Shown piece by piece: positions 4,897-6,263 of a stretch of DNA of 6,263 nt. This DNA is from Thermoplasmatota archaeon (lineage in GTDB: Archaea; Thermoplasmatota; Thermoplasmata; UBA10834). Under the pieces are notes generated by a model. The model did no database searches, was not told the DNA's origin, and saw nothing but the letters and a program-made list of their open reading frames with translations. Made by a program: the position numbers and the translations under genes. The stretch lies in assembly GCA_030836605.1 (NCBI GenBank), contig JAUPMC010000116.1, positions 1 to 6,263 of the forward strand. The letters run 5' to 3'. The stretch's first letter is position 1, and every line of letters starts with the position of its first letter.

Positions 4897-6263
4897 ATGA
4901 TATTCGAGAAGCTAGCTGACACCGTCGTCCGGCACTTCAAGCTGATACTGGTCATCTGGATAGTCGCGTTGCTGTACATCGCCCCCGCGATCACGAAGGT
5001 GGACGAAGTGCTCGTCTACCAGGAATCTGAGATGGTAGAAGGGGACATGGAGTCGCTCGTCGCCCAGGGGATCATAAACGAGCAGTTCCCGGTCGCGCTC
5101 GCCAACAGCACGCTCATGATAGTCGTCACCGGGCCCAACATGAGCTCCGAGCTTGTCAGGGACTTCTGCCTTGACCTGGGGGACAGCGCGACTGAGACTG
5201 GCGCGCTCGCGTACCTCGAGGACTTCTCGTCCGTCTACTCCGTGTACGAGGGCATGATATACGCAATGGCGTCCGAGCTCGGTCCCGCCTTGGTCGAGAC
5301 GGAATACCAGGTCAACCTGACCGCATCCCTATTGTACGGGATACCATCGATGTACGTCAGCAACTGGGTATCCACGAATTCCTCACTGAGCATCGTCGAG
5401 AGGGACTACATCGCCTATCAGACGACGGTCGCCATGTTGCCGTACATCCTCGAATCCGCCGACGAGGCCACAGCGCTGCTCTCATACCAGTACTTCGGGG
5501 CGTTCACCTACGAGTGGAACTCGACGTATGATGACCCCGGCCTCACAGCTGACCCGCAAGCCCGCGCCGAGGCAGCGGTCGACGCTTCAGCCCCCCAGTT
5601 GATTGCGGGGCTGCCTTATCCCGATGACCAGAAGGTCATCATGTACGCCATTCTCGCATCGTTCGACCTGACCACGTTCTCCAACCAGACGATCATCCAC
5701 TCGTTCTCGGTCACCACCGTCGCCTCGATAGCAGGCGTGACGGACCTGGCGTTCATGGAGGACTTGTACGCGCTGGGCCCTGAGTTCACCCCGGAGGAGC
5801 TCGCGGGATTCTCCCGTTCCGTCGTCGCTTCAGACACCCTCGATGAGTTGCCGGTCCAGCTGCCTCCCGAATACCTGTCCAGTTTCGTGAGCACCGACGG
5901 CACAGCGACCCTGATCATCGCCAGCTTCTCGAAGGACTCGGACTTCGTCCAAGGCGACTCGAAGCCGATCGTGGACAATGTCGATGCCCTCAGGGACATG
6001 GTGGCTCAATCGAGCGTACTCCTGACCACGGAGTATGAGACATACGTGACAGGGGACGCCGCGATCACCGCGGACATGGAAGAGTCCATGGGGGACGAAC
6101 TGTCGCTCATAGAGCCCGTGACCATCATCCTGATCATCGTCCTCATGGGCATATTCTTCCGCTCCGTCGTGGCCCAGTTCCTGCCCCTCGGGGGAGTCAT
6201 GGTCGCCCTCGGAGTGAGCCAGGCGTTCGTGTTCCTCGTGGGCTCGCTCATCGCTGACATCCA
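4897..6263 (+). CDS. MMPL/RND-family transporter (5' part, runs off right edge)
   Basis: The frame is open from the ATG at 4897 to the edge: 455 whole codons plus two bases. TM1 covers about residues 14-32 (FKLILVIWIVALLYIAPA). A large extracytoplasmic segment runs from about 33 to 402. It ends in the MMPL/RND pattern VTGDAAITADMEESM (about 385-398) followed by TM2 (about 404-423, PVTIILIIVLMGIFFRS) and TM3 (about 429-450). This matches the porter-domain-to-membrane junction of MMPL exporters, which use the proton gradient to move lipids or other hydrophobic compounds. The loop is about 370 residues, longer than the roughly 150-200 expected for MMPL, with a helical, Tyr/Ser/Thr-rich insertion at about 95-320. 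It carries six N-x-S/T sequons (Asn 70, 81, 140, 161, 208, 263). The proton-relay helix and second half lie beyond the edge. It diverges from a TrmB-family gene, its probable regulator. Substrate unknown. Confidence 0.85.
   Translation, partial: MIFEKLADTVVRHFKLILVIWIVALLYIAPAITKVDEVLVYQESEMVEGDMESLVAQGIINEQFPVALANSTLMIVVTGPNMSSELVRDFCLDLGDSATETGALAYLEDFSSVYSVYEGMIYAMASELGPALVETEYQVNLTASLLYGIPSMYVSNWVSTNSSLSIVERDYIAYQTTVAMLPYILESADEATALLSYQYFGAFTYEWNSTYDDPGLTADPQARAEAAVDASAPQLIAGLPYPDDQKVIMYAILASFDLTTFSNQTIIHSFSVTTVASIAGVTDLAFMEDLYALGPEFTPEELAGFSRSVVASDTLDELPVQLPPEYLSSFVSTDGTATLIIASFSKDSDFVQGDSKPIVDNVDALRDMVAQSSVLLTTEYETYVTGDAAITADMEESMGDELSLIEPVTIILIIVLMGIFFRSVVAQFLPLGGVMVALGVSQAFVFLVGSLIADI

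Noticed and set aside
5616..6260. Two minus-strand open frames (5616-5999 and 6006-6260)
   Set aside because: Both are antisense to the MMPL/RND transporter, whose membrane and porter motifs at the same positions identify the coding strand; the antisense products are Ser/Thr/Met-rich shadows.

Overview
The window looks like a piece of an archaeal chromosome of high GC content, most likely from an uncultured member of Thermoplasmatota. The lineage is an inference. It rests on a TrmB-type regulator with a PLD-like effector domain, a small CxxC-x17-CxxC zinc-ribbon protein, archaeal TATA/BRE-like promoters (one implying a near-leaderless mRNA), an archaeal-style MMPL/RND exporter, and heavy use of AGG (Arg) and ATA (Ile) codons in a GC-rich background. 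No rRNA, tRNA, CRISPR array, insertion sequence or phage gene was seen.

Layout from left to right: (1) the 5' part of a minus-strand gene for a membrane-anchored extracytoplasmic protein with a C39-peptidase-like motif, cut by the left edge; (2) a 199-bp spacer; (3) a minus-strand tandem GNAT acetyltransferase; (4) diverging from it, a short plus-strand MGMT-domain protein with an intact PCHRV site; (5) a convergent AT-rich spacer; (6) a minus-strand 61-residue zinc-ribbon protein; (7) diverging from it, a plus-strand saccharopine dehydrogenase-like oxidoreductase; (8) converging on that, with only 24 bp between stop codons, a minus-strand TrmB-family regulator; (9) diverging from the regulator, the 5' part of a large MMPL/RND-family membrane transporter, cut by the right edge.

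Strand changes at almost every gene, so no long operon exists here and most genes are probably transcribed singly. The one pair whose arrangement suggests a working unit is the TrmB regulator and the MMPL transporter. They share a 115-bp divergent control region holding a perfect inverted repeat at the predicted regulator start site, a nine-base direct repeat, and a TATA-like element for each direction. The likeliest reading is a local regulator that controls itself and the exporter. The remaining genes (acetyltransferase, DNA alkyl-repair-like protein, zinc ribbon, oxidoreductase) are housekeeping or accessory genes with no clear shared pathway. I see no convincing new multi-gene system. The points most worth following are the TrmB/MMPL control region, the oversized sequon-rich loop of the transporter, and the Cys-to-Ser change in the C39-like protein.
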